Source: Martinezella tropici
GTDB taxonomy: Bacteria; Pseudomonadota; Alphaproteobacteria; Rhizobiales; Rhizobiaceae
DNA length: 64,000 nt
NCBI RefSeq assembly: GCF_008370325.1
Contig: NZ_VNIP01000015.1
Span: forward strand, 124,001 to 188,000
Direction: 5' to 3'
Numbering within the stretch: position 1 is the first letter of the stretch; each line of letters opens with the position of its first letter. A program made the position numbers and the translations under genes. Shown here in pieces: positions 32,834-42,291 of the stretch. The notes below the pieces were generated by a model that searched no databases, was not told the origin of the DNA, and saw only the letters and a program-made list of their open reading frames with translations.

Positions 32834-34408
32834 GTGTCGTCATCTGATGCGCCGGCAACCGGTGCGCTATTGTCGGTTCGCAAATTGACGAAACTGTTCG
32901 GCAGTTTTGCGGCTTGCAACGAAATCGATCTTGAAATTCAGCTAGGGGAAATTCACGCTCTCCTCGGCGAGAACGGCGCAGGCAAGTCTACACTCGTGAA
33001 GATGCTGTTCGGCGTGCTCGAGCCGTCGCATGGGCAGATTATCTGGCAGGGACAGCCAGTTTTGATCGATGCGCCCGGCACAGCGCGCAAGCTCGGCATC
33101 GGCATGGTGTTCCAGCATTTTTCCCTGTTCGAGGCGCTGACCGTCGCGGAAAATATTGCCCTTTCGCTCGACAGCAATATCCCGCTCGCAAAAATTTCCG
33201 AGGAAGCCGCAAAGCTTTCGCGTGCCTATGGCCTGCCGCTCGATCCGAATGCGCATGTCGCCGATCTTTCGGTTGGCGAACGCCAGCGCATCGAGATCGT
33301 CCGCGCGCTTCTGCAGAATCCGAAGCTGATCATTCTTGATGAGCCAACCTCCGTTTTGACGCCGCAGGAGGCCGACCGGCTGTTCGAGACGCTGTTCCAG
33401 CTGAGAGACGAGGGGCGCTCGGTGCTCTACATCAGCCATCGGCTGGAGGAAGTGCAGCGCATCTGTTCGCGCGCCACCGTGCTGCGCCATGGCAAGGTGA
33501 CAGGCGCCTGCGATCCGCGGCAGGAAACGACGGGCTCGCTTGCTCGCATGATGGTCGGCAGTGATGTCGCGAGCGTGCATCATGAAGGCCTGGACAAGAA
33601 AGGGGATATCCTCTTGGAAGTCGCGGGCCTTTCGGCGCCGGCGCGAACCCCCTTTGCCATGTCGCTGAAGGATGTTTCCCTGCGCGTGCGTGCCGGTGAG
33701 GTGCTGGCGATTGCCGGTGTCGCCGGAAATGGCCAGGGCGAGCTGTTCGATGTCATTTCAGGTGAATACACCGTTGCATCGGATAATCTCGTCCAGTTGC
33801 GCGGCAAGGCGGTGGGAGCCAAGGGCATCAATGCGCGCCGGCTGCTGGGCGCCGGTTTTGTGCCGGAAGAGCGCCATGGTCACGCCGCCGTGTCGGCATT
33901 GAAGCTCTCCGACAATCTCGTGCTCGCCCGCAATCAGTCGGATCGCAAGGCGTTTCTGAGCGGGCGCTTCCTCAACATCATCAGGCATGGGGCGGTCAAG
34001 CAGGCGACGAAGCGGATCTGCGAGGCGATGGATGTGCGCAAGAGCGGCGAGGATCCGGCCGCCGGCGCGCTCTCCGGCGGCAATCTGCAGAAGTTCATCG
34101 TCGGCCGCGAGCTGGATCGTCAGCCGAGCGTTCTCGTCGTCAATCAGCCGACCTGGGGCGTGGACGCGGGCGCCGCAAGTCGCATCCGCCAGGCACTCGT
34201 TGATCTTGCCCGCGACGGTTCGGCCGTGCTCGTCATCAGCCAGGACCTGGATGAGATTTTCGAGGTCGCGACCGATATCGCCGTGATCTCCGAAGGGCGG
34301 CTGTCGCCGTCCTATCCGGCAGGTGAGCTGACCCGCGAAAAGATCGGCCTGCTGATGGGCGGCCTGCATGAATCCAAGACGCATTCGGAGCCTGCTCATG
34401 CGCATTGA
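32834..34408 (+). CDS. BMP-type ABC importer, double ATPase
   Basis: A 524-residue protein with two fused ATP-binding domains, as in importers for purine nucleosides and related compounds (NupO/YufO-like). The first half is complete: Walker A GENGAGKST, signature LSVGERQRIEIVR, Walker B LIILDEPTSVL. In the second half the Walker A is degenerate (GVAGNGQGELFD) while the signature LSGGNLQKFIVGREL remains, the usual asymmetry. The GTG start follows GAGGGG. It overlaps the first permease by 11 bases; the four genes to 37525 form one operon. Substrate is inferred from family only. Confidence 0.92.
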   Translation: MSSSDAPATGALLSVRKLTKLFGSFAACNEIDLEIQLGEIHALLGENGAGKSTLVKMLFGVLEPSHGQIIWQGQPVLIDAPGTARKLGIGMVFQHFSLFEALTVAENIALSLDSNIPLAKISEEAAKLSRAYGLPLDPNAHVADLSVGERQRIEIVRALLQNPKLIILDEPTSVLTPQEADRLFETLFQLRDEGRSVLYISHRLEEVQRICSRATVLRHGKVTGACDPRQETTGSLARMMVGSDVASVHHEGLDKKGDILLEVAGLSAPARTPFAMSLKDVSLRVRAGEVLAIAGVAGNGQGELFDVISGEYTVASDNLVQLRGKAVGAKGINARRLLGAGFVPEERHGHAAVSALKLSDNLVLARNQSDRKAFLSGRFLNIIRHGAVKQATKRICEAMDVRKSGEDPAAGALSGGNLQKFIVGRELDRQPSVLVVNQPTWGVDAGAASRIRQALVDLARDGSAVLVISQDLDEIFEVATDIAVISEGRLSPSYPAGELTREKIGLLMGGLHESKTHSEPAHAH

Positions 34409-35483
34409 ACTTGAAAAGCGCCAGCAGGTCTCGAAGCTGTTCGGCTTCCTGTCGCCGTTGCTAGCCCTCGTCCTGGCGCTGATCGCCGGCACCATCATGT
34501 TCGCCGTCATGGGCAAGGATCCTGTCGAGGCGCTCGATGCCTTCTTTGTCGAGCCTCTGCTGGAGGTCTGGTCGCTGCACGAACTGGCGATCAAGGCCGG
34601 GCCATTGATTCTGATCGCCGTCGGCCTTTGCCTCTGCTACCGCTCCAACAATTGGAATATCGGCGCGGAAGGCCAGTTCACCATGGGAGCTGTCGCTGGA
34701 TCCTTCATCCCGATCGTCTTCACCGATTGGCACTCGCCGTTGATCCTGCCTCTGATGCTGCTCGCCGGCGCCGTCGGCGGCGCGCTCTATGCTGCCATTC
34801 CGGCGCTCCTGAAGGCGCATTTCAATACCAATGAGATCCTGACAAGTCTGATGCTGGTCTATATCGCGCAGCTCTTTTTGGATTGGCTGTCGCGCGGGCC
34901 ATGGCGCGATCCCCAAGGTCACAATTTCCCGCAGAGCATCGATTTTGCCCCGGAAGCGGTGCTGCCGGCGATATGGGAAGATTCCGGGCGGGCGCATTGG
35001 GGCATCGTCTTTGCAGTGGTCGCGGCGATCCTTGCCTGGTTCCTGATGAAATATACGCTGAAGGGCTTTGAGATAACGGTACTCGGCCAATCGGCGCGGG
35101 CAGGGCGCTTTGCCGGTTTCTCCTCGAGGAAGATGGTCTGGTTTGCCTTCCTCTTCTCCGGTGCGCTGGCGGGATTGGCCGGCATATCCGAGGTTTCCGG
35201 TTCCATCGGCCATCTGCAGCCGGCGATCTCGCCGGGCTACGGTTTCACCGCCATCATCGTCGCCTTCCTCGCGCGCCTCAATCCGCTCGGAGCCATTCTC
35301 TCTGGCCTCGTATTGGCGCTGACCTATCTCGGCGGCGAGGCGGCGCAATTGTCGCCGGGTATCTCCGCCAAAGCGGCCAGCGTCTTCCAGGGCCTGCTGC
35401 TATTTTTCGTGCTCTCTTGCGACACGCTGATCTACTACAAGATCCGCCTGGTCTGGTCGCGGGTTCGGGGAGGTGCGGCATGA
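34398..35483 (+). CDS. BMP-type ABC importer, permease 1
   Basis: A 361-residue inner-membrane permease of the branched-chain/ribose type (BPD_transp_2), with about nine hydrophobic segments and the family block YRSNNWNIGAEGQFTMGAVAGS. Such permeases pair with a second one and with a BMP-family binding protein to import nucleosides. The ATG at 34398 has GGAG seven bases before it. It overlaps the ATPase gene at its start and the second permease at its end (ATGA). Confidence 0.92.
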   Translation: MRIELEKRQQVSKLFGFLSPLLALVLALIAGTIMFAVMGKDPVEALDAFFVEPLLEVWSLHELAIKAGPLILIAVGLCLCYRSNNWNIGAEGQFTMGAVAGSFIPIVFTDWHSPLILPLMLLAGAVGGALYAAIPALLKAHFNTNEILTSLMLVYIAQLFLDWLSRGPWRDPQGHNFPQSIDFAPEAVLPAIWEDSGRAHWGIVFAVVAAILAWFLMKYTLKGFEITVLGQSARAGRFAGFSSRKMVWFAFLFSGALAGLAGISEVSGSIGHLQPAISPGYGFTAIIVAFLARLNPLGAILSGLVLALTYLGGEAAQLSPGISAKAASVFQGLLLFFVLSCDTLIYYKIRLVWSRVRGGAA

Positions 35484-36400
35484 GTGTCTTTGAAGCCATC
35501 CTGCTCACCATCATCACCGCATCGACGCCGCTTGTCATCGCCGGCCTCGGCGAGCTGGTGGTGGAACGCTCGGGCGTGCTCAACCTTGGTGTCGAAGGCA
35601 TGATGATCATCGGTGCGGTCGCCGCTTTCGTCGGGGCGCAGATGAGCGGATCACCCTATGTCGGCTTGCTGACCGGCATTATCGCGGGCGCGCTGTTTTC
35701 GTTGCTGTTCGGCTTCCTTACCCTGACGCTGGTGACGAACCAGGTCGCGACCGGCCTGGCGCTGACCATTCTCGGCCTCGGCCTTTCCGGCATGATCGGC
35801 GAGGGCTATGTCAGCGTGCCGGGCGTGCAGCTGCGCGAAATCATCTTCCCCTTTCTGTCGGATATTCCGTTGATCGGCTCGGTACTGTTCAAGCAGGATC
35901 TCACTTTTTATCTCTCGATTGCGCTGCTGATCGGCGTCAACTGGTTCCTGTTCCGCAGTCGTGCCGGCCTCAAGCTGCGCGCCGTGGGTGACAGCCATGG
36001 CTCGGCTCATGCGCTTGGCATCGACGTCATTCGCACGCGCTACCTCGCCGTCATGTTCGGCGGTGCCTGCGCCGGGCTTGCCGGTGCGCAGCTGTCGCTC
36101 GTTTACACGCCGCAATGGGTCGAGAACATGTCTGCCGGCCGTGGCTGGGTAACGCTGGCACTGGTGGTCTTCGCGTCCTGGCGGCCGATGCGCGTCATGG
36201 CTGGCGGCTATCTCTTCGGTGCCGTAACGATCCTGCAGTTCCATGCGCAGGGCTTCGGCATCGGCATTCCCTCGCAGTTCCTGTCGATGCTGCCCTATGC
36301 ATCGACTATTGTGGTTCTCGTCATCATCTCTCAAAATCGCCGCGCGACCTTGATCAACACGCCAGCGTCGCTCGGCAAGGCCTTCGTTCCGGAACGCTGA
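35480..36400 (+). CDS. BMP-type ABC importer, permease 2
   Basis: A 306-residue membrane protein, partner of the preceding permease, with the matching block ERSGVLNLGVEGMMIIGAVAAF and about eight further hydrophobic segments. The ATG overlaps the stop of permease 1 by four bases, so equal production is likely. The binding protein gene follows 48 bases later. Together they make the heterodimeric channel of the importer. Confidence 0.92.
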   Translation: MSVFEAILLTIITASTPLVIAGLGELVVERSGVLNLGVEGMMIIGAVAAFVGAQMSGSPYVGLLTGIIAGALFSLLFGFLTLTLVTNQVATGLALTILGLGLSGMIGEGYVSVPGVQLREIIFPFLSDIPLIGSVLFKQDLTFYLSIALLIGVNWFLFRSRAGLKLRAVGDSHGSAHALGIDVIRTRYLAVMFGGACAGLAGAQLSLVYTPQWVENMSAGRGWVTLALVVFASWRPMRVMAGGYLFGAVTILQFHAQGFGIGIPSQFLSMLPYASTIVVLVIISQNRRATLINTPASLGKAFVPER

Positions 36401-36448
36401 AGCCAGGAACCGGACGGATTTCATAGTGTCAAACCAACAGGGGTAACC

Positions 36449-37525
36449 ATGAAGAAACTAGCACTCGCCCTCGCCACGACAGCCGCCGCCATCGTCGGCT
36501 TTGCGGCCGCTGCTGAAGCGGCGCCGACCAAGGTCTGCTTCGTCTATGTCGGCTCGCATACGGATGGCGGTTATTCGCAGGCGCACGATCTCGGCCGTCA
36601 GCAGATCCAGAAGGAATTCGGCAACAAGATCGAGACGCCCTATCTCGAAAACGTGCCGGAAGGCCCGGATGCCGAGCGCGCCATCGAGCGTCTTGCCCGT
36701 TCTGGCTGCTCGCTGATCTTCTCCACCTCGTTCGGCTTCATGGACGCGACCGTCAAGGTTGCCGCCAAGTTCCCGAAGGTGAAGTTCGAGCATGCGACCG
36801 GGTTCAAGAGTGGCCCGAATCTCGCGACCTACAACTCGCGCTTCTATGAAGGCCGCTATATCCTCGGCCAGATCGCCGCCAAGACATCGAAGAATCATGG
36901 TGCCGCCTACATCGCTTCCTTCCCGATTCCGGAAGTGGTGATGGGTATCAACTCCTTCGAACAGGGCGCCCGTTCGATCGATCCGAGCTTCAAGCTGAAG
37001 GTGGTATGGGTCAACACCTGGTTCGACCCGGGCAAGGAAGCCGATGCCGCCAAGGCCATGGTCGACCAAGGTGTCGATATCCTGACGCAGCACACCGATA
37101 CGACGGCGCCGATGCAGGTGGCTGAAGAGCGCGGCATCCATGCTTTCGGTCAGGCTTCCGACATGATCAAGGCTGGCCCGAAGGCGCAGTTGACCGCCAT
37201 CGTCGACACCTGGGGCAACTACTACTCCAAGCGCGTTCATGCGCTGCTCGATGGCACGTGGAAGTCCGAACAGAGCTGGGACGGCCTGAAGGACGGCATC
37301 CTGAAGATGGGCGACTATACGAACATGCCTGACGACGTGAAGAAGATGGCTCAGGAAACCGAAGCCAAGATCAAGTCGGGCGAGCTTGCTCCCTTCACCG
37401 GCCCCATCAACAAACAGGACGGTACGCCCTGGCTGAAGGCCGGCGAAAAGGCCGATGACGGCACGCTGCTCGGCATGAACTTCTACATTGAAGGCGTGGA
37501 CGACAAGCTGCCGGCTTCCAAGTAA
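36449..37525 (+). CDS. BMP-family substrate-binding protein
   Basis: A 358-residue periplasmic binding protein of the basic-membrane-protein (PnrA/BmpA) family, which binds purine nucleosides or related ligands. A signal peptide (MKKLALALATTAAAIVGFAAAAEA) precedes KVCFVYVGSHTDGGYSQAHDLGR, a typical first strand. No lipobox cysteine is seen, so it is soluble in the periplasm. It is last in its operon and is followed by a strong terminator. It also has VDILTQHTDTTAPMQ and VDTWGNYYSKRVHALLDG blocks of the family. Confidence 0.93.
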   Translation: MKKLALALATTAAAIVGFAAAAEAAPTKVCFVYVGSHTDGGYSQAHDLGRQQIQKEFGNKIETPYLENVPEGPDAERAIERLARSGCSLIFSTSFGFMDATVKVAAKFPKVKFEHATGFKSGPNLATYNSRFYEGRYILGQIAAKTSKNHGAAYIASFPIPEVVMGINSFEQGARSIDPSFKLKVVWVNTWFDPGKEADAAKAMVDQGVDILTQHTDTTAPMQVAEERGIHAFGQASDMIKAGPKAQLTAIVDTWGNYYSKRVHALLDGTWKSEQSWDGLKDGILKMGDYTNMPDDVKKMAQETEAKIKSGELAPFTGPINKQDGTPWLKAGEKADDGTLLGMNFYIEGVDDKLPASK

Positions 37526-37548
37526 TCGCGACCAAATAGGTAAAGTTG

Positions 37549-37576
37549 AAAAAGGGCGTCTCCAGCGCCCTTTTTT
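37549..37576 (+). terminator. Terminator of the BMP importer operon
   Basis: AAAGGGCG (37551-37558) pairs with CGCCCTTT (37566-37573), with extra A-T pairs outside, around TCTCCAG, followed by a run of six T. It lies 24 bases after the stop. Confidence 0.9.
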
Positions 37577-37667
37577 GTTGCGTTGCATCATCGAATGTCG
37601 ATTTACAAAAGTATTACTATATGATTTTTTGACCGTGGCCTCAGGAGATGGCCTTTGGGAGATAATC

Positions 37668-38630
37668 ATGAAATTTAAGACCGCACTCGTTAGTGCTACG
37701 ATTCTCGCTGCCTGCATGTTCACATCGGCATCGGCTAAAGACCTGGTCGTCGGATTCTCGCAAATCGGTTCGGAGTCTGGTTGGCGTGCGGCCGAAACGA
37801 CCCTGACGAAGCAGGAAGCCAAGAAGCGCGGCATCGATCTGAAGTTCGCCGATGCGCAGCAGAAGCAGGAAAACCAGATCAAGGCGATCCGGTCCTTCAT
37901 CGCGCAGGGCGTCGATGCGATCCTGCTGGCACCGGTCGTCGAGACCGGCTGGGATGCTGTCCTGAAGGAAGCCAAGGAAGCCAAGATCCCGGTCATTCTG
38001 CTTGACCGCACGGTTGCTGCACCGAAGGACCTTTATCTGACAGCTGTCACGTCCGACCTGGTTCATGAAGGCAAGGTCGCCGGTGAATGGCTCGTAAAGA
38101 CGGTCGGCGACAAGAAGTGCAATATCGTCGAGTTGCAGGGCACGACCGGCTCCTCGCCGGCCATCGCCCGCAAGAAGGGCTTCGAGGAAGGCATCAAGGG
38201 TCACGACAACCTGAAGATCGTTCGCAGCCAGACCGGCGATTTCACCCGCGCCAAGGGCAAGGAAGTCATGGAAAGCTTCCTGAAGGCTGAAAACGGCGGT
38301 AAGGATATCTGCGCGCTTTACGCCCATAACGACGATATGGCCGTCGGCGCTATTCAGGCGATCAAGGAAGCTGGCCTGAAGCCGGGCAAGGACATCCTGA
38401 CCGTGTCGATCGATTCGGTTCCGGATCTCTTCAAGGCCATGGCTGCCGGTGAGGCGAACGCAACCGTTGAGCTGACGCCGAACATGGCTGGTCCTGCCTT
38501 CGACGCGCTCGATGCCTATTTGAAGACAAAGAAAGAGCCGCCGAAGTGGATCCAGACGGAATCCAAGCTCTATACCCAGGCGGATGATCCGCAGAAGGTC
38601 TACGAGCAGAAGAAGGACCTCGGCTACTAA
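37668..38630 (+). CDS. ytfQ: Sugar ABC importer binding protein (YtfQ-like)
   Basis: A 320-residue periplasmic binding protein: signal peptide (MKFKTALVSATILAACMFTSASA), then DLVVGFSQIGSESGWRAAET, which closely follows the E. coli galactofuranose-binding protein YtfQ. Other shared blocks are DAILLAPVVETGWDAVL, TGSSPAIARKKGFEEG and YAHNDDMAVGAIQAIKEAG. The downstream ATPase and two permeases match YtfR, YtfT and YjfF in order. Galactofuranose or a similar furanose is the family inference; the real ligand is unproven. GGGAG before the ATG supports this start. Confidence 0.9.
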   Translation: MKFKTALVSATILAACMFTSASAKDLVVGFSQIGSESGWRAAETTLTKQEAKKRGIDLKFADAQQKQENQIKAIRSFIAQGVDAILLAPVVETGWDAVLKEAKEAKIPVILLDRTVAAPKDLYLTAVTSDLVHEGKVAGEWLVKTVGDKKCNIVELQGTTGSSPAIARKKGFEEGIKGHDNLKIVRSQTGDFTRAKGKEVMESFLKAENGGKDICALYAHNDDMAVGAIQAIKEAGLKPGKDILTVSIDSVPDLFKAMAAGEANATVELTPNMAGPAFDALDAYLKTKKEPPKWIQTESKLYTQADDPQKVYEQKKDLGY

Positions 38631-38761
38631 GACGAAAGCCCATCGCACCGGATCGGCAATGTCGCGCCGGTGCGATATCTTGTGCAAGATGCCGGCGCAC
38701 CCACGGAATGCGCCGGCTATCGCTTTCGCAATTTGATTCATTCCAAGGAAATTCGCGCTTC

Positions 38762-40285
38762 ATGGCTCACGACGTAGAGCGACTTCTGACGGCGACAGGT
38801 TTTTGTAAATATTTCCCCGGTTCGACCGCTCTCGATCATGTCGATTTCACATTGATGCGCGGCGAGGTCCATGCGCTTCTCGGCGAGAACGGTGCCGGAA
38901 AATCGACCCTGATCAAATGCATGACCGGCGCCTATCGCCGCGATGCGGGTACTCTGGTGCTCGATGGGGCCGAGATCGATCCGCATGATACGCTTGCCGC
39001 TCAGAAGCTCGGTATCGGAACCGTCTACCAGGAAGTGAACCTGCTGCCCAATCTGAGCGTCGCGGAAAACTTGTTTCTGGGCCGCCAGCCGCGGCGGTTC
39101 GGGATGGTCAGCGGCCGCGTCATGAATAAGATGGCCAGAGATCTGCTGTCACAATATGGCCTGGATATCGATGTCAGCCGCCAGCTCGATCGCTTTTCGG
39201 TCGCCATTCAGCAGGTGATCGCCATCGCCCGCGCGGTCGATCTTTCCGGCAAGGTCCTCATTCTCGATGAGCCCACTGCGAGCCTGGATACGCATGAAGT
39301 CGAGATGCTGTTCGGCATCGTCAAGCGATTGAAACAGCGCGGGCTGGGAATTGTCTTCATCACGCATTTCCTAGAGCAGGTTTACGAAATCTGCGATCGT
39401 ATTACCGTTCTCCGCAACGGCCGGCTGGTCGGCACGCGCGATGCGAACGGTCTTCCGCGGCAGACTCTGATCGCCATGATGCTTGGCCGCGAACTCGCCG
39501 AGACGGAAAGTACGATAAAGCAGAGCGAGACGGAAAGCGGCCCTGTCAGATATCACTTCACGAATTTCGGCAAGCGCGGCAAGATCAAGCCTTTCGACAT
39601 GGAGGTGCGCGTCGGCGAAGTTGTGGGCATTGCGGGCCTGCTTGGCTCAGGGCGGACGGAGACCGCCGAAGTGCTCTTTGGCGTCGAGCGCGCCGACAGC
39701 GGCGAGGCGAAGATCGAAGGCAAGACTATTACGCTTTCCAGTCCGCGTGCGGCGATCAAGAGTGGCTTCGGCTTTTGCCCGGAAGACCGCAAGACCGATG
39801 GGATCATCGGTGATCTCTCGATACGCGAAAATATCGTCATGGCGCTGCAGGCAAGGCGGGGCTGGGCAAGGCCCTTGCCGCGCAGCGAGCAGAACGCCAT
39901 CGCCGATCGCTACATCAAGGCGCTGGATATCCGCACGACCGACCGCGAAAAGCCGATCAGGCTCCTTTCAGGCGGTAACCAGCAGAAGGCAATCCTTGCG
40001 CGATGGCTGGCGACCAATCCGAGCTTCCTCATCCTGGATGAGCCGACGCGCGGCATCGATGTCGGTGCCCATGCGGAAATCATCCGCTTGATCGAGGATC
40101 TTTGCCGGCAGGGAATGTCCCTGGTGGTCATTTCATCCGAACTTGAGGAGCTTGTCGCCTATAGTTCGCGCGTCATCGTCCTGCGTGACCGCGAACATAT
40201 TGCCGAGTTGGCCGGAAGTGAGATCACGGCCGGAAATATCGTCGAGGCCATCGCCACGGCTCAAAAGACGCGGGAGGACGCATGA
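38762..40285 (+). CDS. ytfR: Sugar ABC importer double ATPase (YtfR-like)
   Basis: A 507-residue fused ATPase. The first domain has Walker A GENGAGKST, a degenerate signature (FSVAIQQVIAIARAV) and Walker B VLILDEPTASLD. The second has the typical altered Walker A (GLLGSGRTETAEV) and an intact LSGGNQQKAILARWL signature. The ATG at 38762 has AAGGAA about 11 bases before it and lies 131 bases after ytfQ. The end overlaps the next permease by ATGA. Confidence 0.92.
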   Translation: MAHDVERLLTATGFCKYFPGSTALDHVDFTLMRGEVHALLGENGAGKSTLIKCMTGAYRRDAGTLVLDGAEIDPHDTLAAQKLGIGTVYQEVNLLPNLSVAENLFLGRQPRRFGMVSGRVMNKMARDLLSQYGLDIDVSRQLDRFSVAIQQVIAIARAVDLSGKVLILDEPTASLDTHEVEMLFGIVKRLKQRGLGIVFITHFLEQVYEICDRITVLRNGRLVGTRDANGLPRQTLIAMMLGRELAETESTIKQSETESGPVRYHFTNFGKRGKIKPFDMEVRVGEVVGIAGLLGSGRTETAEVLFGVERADSGEAKIEGKTITLSSPRAAIKSGFGFCPEDRKTDGIIGDLSIRENIVMALQARRGWARPLPRSEQNAIADRYIKALDIRTTDREKPIRLLSGGNQQKAILARWLATNPSFLILDEPTRGIDVGAHAEIIRLIEDLCRQGMSLVVISSELEELVAYSSRVIVLRDREHIAELAGSEITAGNIVEAIATAQKTREDA

Positions 40286-41310
40286 GCTCGCCAATCAAAA
40301 CCTCCTTGCTTCGGCTGATGCCTCAGCTCATTGCACTCGCGGTTATTCTTCTCTTGAATTTCATAATGTTCCCGCATTTCTTTCATCTGGAAGTTCAGAA
40401 TGGAAGACTCTACGGAAGCTTGATAGACGTACTCAATCGTGGTGCGCCGGTAGCGCTGCTCGCCATCGGCATGACGCTGGTCATCGCCACGAAAGGCATC
40501 GATCTGTCCGTCGGCGCGGTCATTGCGATTTGCGGTGCCGTTGCGGCATCCTCGATCGTTGCCGGCTACTCGCTTTCCTATACGCTGATGTCGACGATCG
40601 GCGTCGGGCTGGCATGTGGGCTCTGGAACGGTTTCCTCGTCGCCGTACTCGATATCCAGCCGATCATCGCAACGCTGGTGCTGATGGTGGCAGGCCGCGG
40701 CATCGCGCAATTGATCACTGAGGGCGCGATCCTCACCTTCAACAATGACGGACTTATCTTTCTTGGCAGCGGCTCGTTCGTTGCCCTGCCGATGCCGGTG
40801 GTGATTTGGCTTGTCGCTGCTCTTTTGGTGATCGCTTTGGTCCGGCGGACGGCTCTCGGAATGTTGGTCGAAGCCATCGGCATCAATCGCCGGGCAAGCA
40901 CCTTGTCCGGTATCCGGACCCCGGTTCTGTTGATTGCGGTTTACGCATTGAGCGGCCTTTGTGCCTCCATCGCGGGTATCATCGTTACGGCCGACATCAA
41001 GGGTGCGGACGCCAATAATGCCGGTCTGTGGCTTGAGCTGGATGCGATCCTTGCGGTCGTGGTTGGCGGCAATTCGCTGCTCGGCGGTCGTTTCAGCATC
41101 GTCGGTTCGCTGATCGGCGCAATGATCATTCAATCGGTCAATACAGGCATCCTGCTCTCCGGCTTTCCGCCGGAATTCAACCTGGTGATCAAGGCGATTA
41201 TCGTTATCGTCATTCTGGTCATCCAGTCTCCGGCGGTTCAATCCGCCACGTCATTCTTCTGGCGTCGCCGAGACGAGGGGCAGATGGTGCAAAAGGAGCA
41301 GGCAAAGTGA
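40282..41310 (+). CDS. ytfT: Sugar ABC importer permease (YtfT-like)
   Basis: A 342-residue inner-membrane permease with about nine hydrophobic segments and the ribose-type permease signature AIGMTLVIATKGIDLSVGAV. Overlaps on both sides (ATGA with the ATPase, GTGA with the next permease) tie it into one operon. Order and similarity point to the YtfT position of the heterodimeric channel. Confidence 0.9.
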   Translation: MSSPIKTSLLRLMPQLIALAVILLLNFIMFPHFFHLEVQNGRLYGSLIDVLNRGAPVALLAIGMTLVIATKGIDLSVGAVIAICGAVAASSIVAGYSLSYTLMSTIGVGLACGLWNGFLVAVLDIQPIIATLVLMVAGRGIAQLITEGAILTFNNDGLIFLGSGSFVALPMPVVIWLVAALLVIALVRRTALGMLVEAIGINRRASTLSGIRTPVLLIAVYALSGLCASIAGIIVTADIKGADANNAGLWLELDAILAVVVGGNSLLGGRFSIVGSLIGAMIIQSVNTGILLSGFPPEFNLVIKAIIVIVILVIQSPAVQSATSFFWRRRDEGQMVQKEQAK

Positions 41311-42275
41311 ATTCGAAATATCTTCCGCTGCTTGCGACGATCCTCATCTTCATTCTGGCCTATATCGCCTGCGTGACGCAGTATCCGAATATGCTGTCGA
41401 CGCGGGTGGTGGGCAACCTGTTGACCGATAACGCATTTTTAGGAATTGCCGCCGTAGGCATGACCTTCGTCATCATCTCGGGCGGCATCGATCTGTCCAT
41501 CGGCTCGATCATTGCCTTTACCGGTGTTTTCCTGGCCGTCATTCTGCGCGATACGGCGATCCATCCGTTGATCGCATTCGTTCTTGCTCTTGTCATCACG
41601 ACGATTTTTGGCGCCGGCATGGGTGCCATCATTCACTATCTCAGCATGCCGCCTTTCATCGTGACGCTGGCCGGCATGTTTCTGGCGCGGGGCTTCGCCT
41701 TCGTGCTGTCCATCGACAGCATTCCGATCGAACACGATTTTTATTCGCAACTGAACGATCTCTGTTGGCTGATGCCCGGTGGCGGCCGGCTGACGCTGAT
41801 CGGCGGCCTCATGTTGCTCGTCTTCGCCGGCGGCGTCGTCCTGGCTCACCGCACCCGTTTCGGCGCCAATGTCTATGCTTTGGGCGGCGGCGTGCCGACG
41901 GCCCAACTCATGGGCGTTCCTGTCGGCCGTACGACGATCCGGATCTACGCTTTGTCGGGCTTTCTCGCTGGTCTATCCGGAATCGTTTTTTCGATTTATA
42001 CATCGGCTGGATATTCGCTTGCCACAGTTGGCGTTGAGCTTGACGCCATCGCTGCCGTGGTCATAGGCGGAACACTGCTGACGGGAGGAGCGGGGTTCGT
42101 CGGGGGGACACTCATCGGAATTCTCATACAGGGCCTGATTCAGACCTACATCACCTTCGATGGAACGCTTTCCAGCTGGTGGACGAAGATATTGATCGGC
42201 TTATTGCTGTTTGCATTTATTCTGATGCAGAAGAGCCTTCTGCTGCTTTCCCGTTTCAATCGACGGTACGTCTGA
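41307..42275 (+). CDS. yjfF: Sugar ABC importer permease (YjfF-like)
   Basis: A 322-residue permease with the matching signature AVGMTFVIISGGIDLSIGSI and eight to nine helices. The GTG start overlaps the previous stop and has AAAGGAG (41293-41299) upstream. It corresponds to YjfF, the second channel subunit of the galactofuranose-type importer. The regulator gene starts within 20 bases of its stop. Confidence 0.9.
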   Translation: MNSKYLPLLATILIFILAYIACVTQYPNMLSTRVVGNLLTDNAFLGIAAVGMTFVIISGGIDLSIGSIIAFTGVFLAVILRDTAIHPLIAFVLALVITTIFGAGMGAIIHYLSMPPFIVTLAGMFLARGFAFVLSIDSIPIEHDFYSQLNDLCWLMPGGGRLTLIGGLMLLVFAGGVVLAHRTRFGANVYALGGGVPTAQLMGVPVGRTTIRIYALSGFLAGLSGIVFSIYTSAGYSLATVGVELDAIAAVVIGGTLLTGGAGFVGGTLIGILIQGLIQTYITFDGTLSSWWTKILIGLLLFAFILMQKSLLLLSRFNRRYV

Positions 42276-42291
42276 GGGAAGGACAGAATGC

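Noticed and set aside
36458..38011. 517-codon minus-strand frame across the BMP-binding protein and ytfQ start
   Set aside because: It would cover two genes with clear signal peptides and a strong terminator; no start signal or domain is seen.
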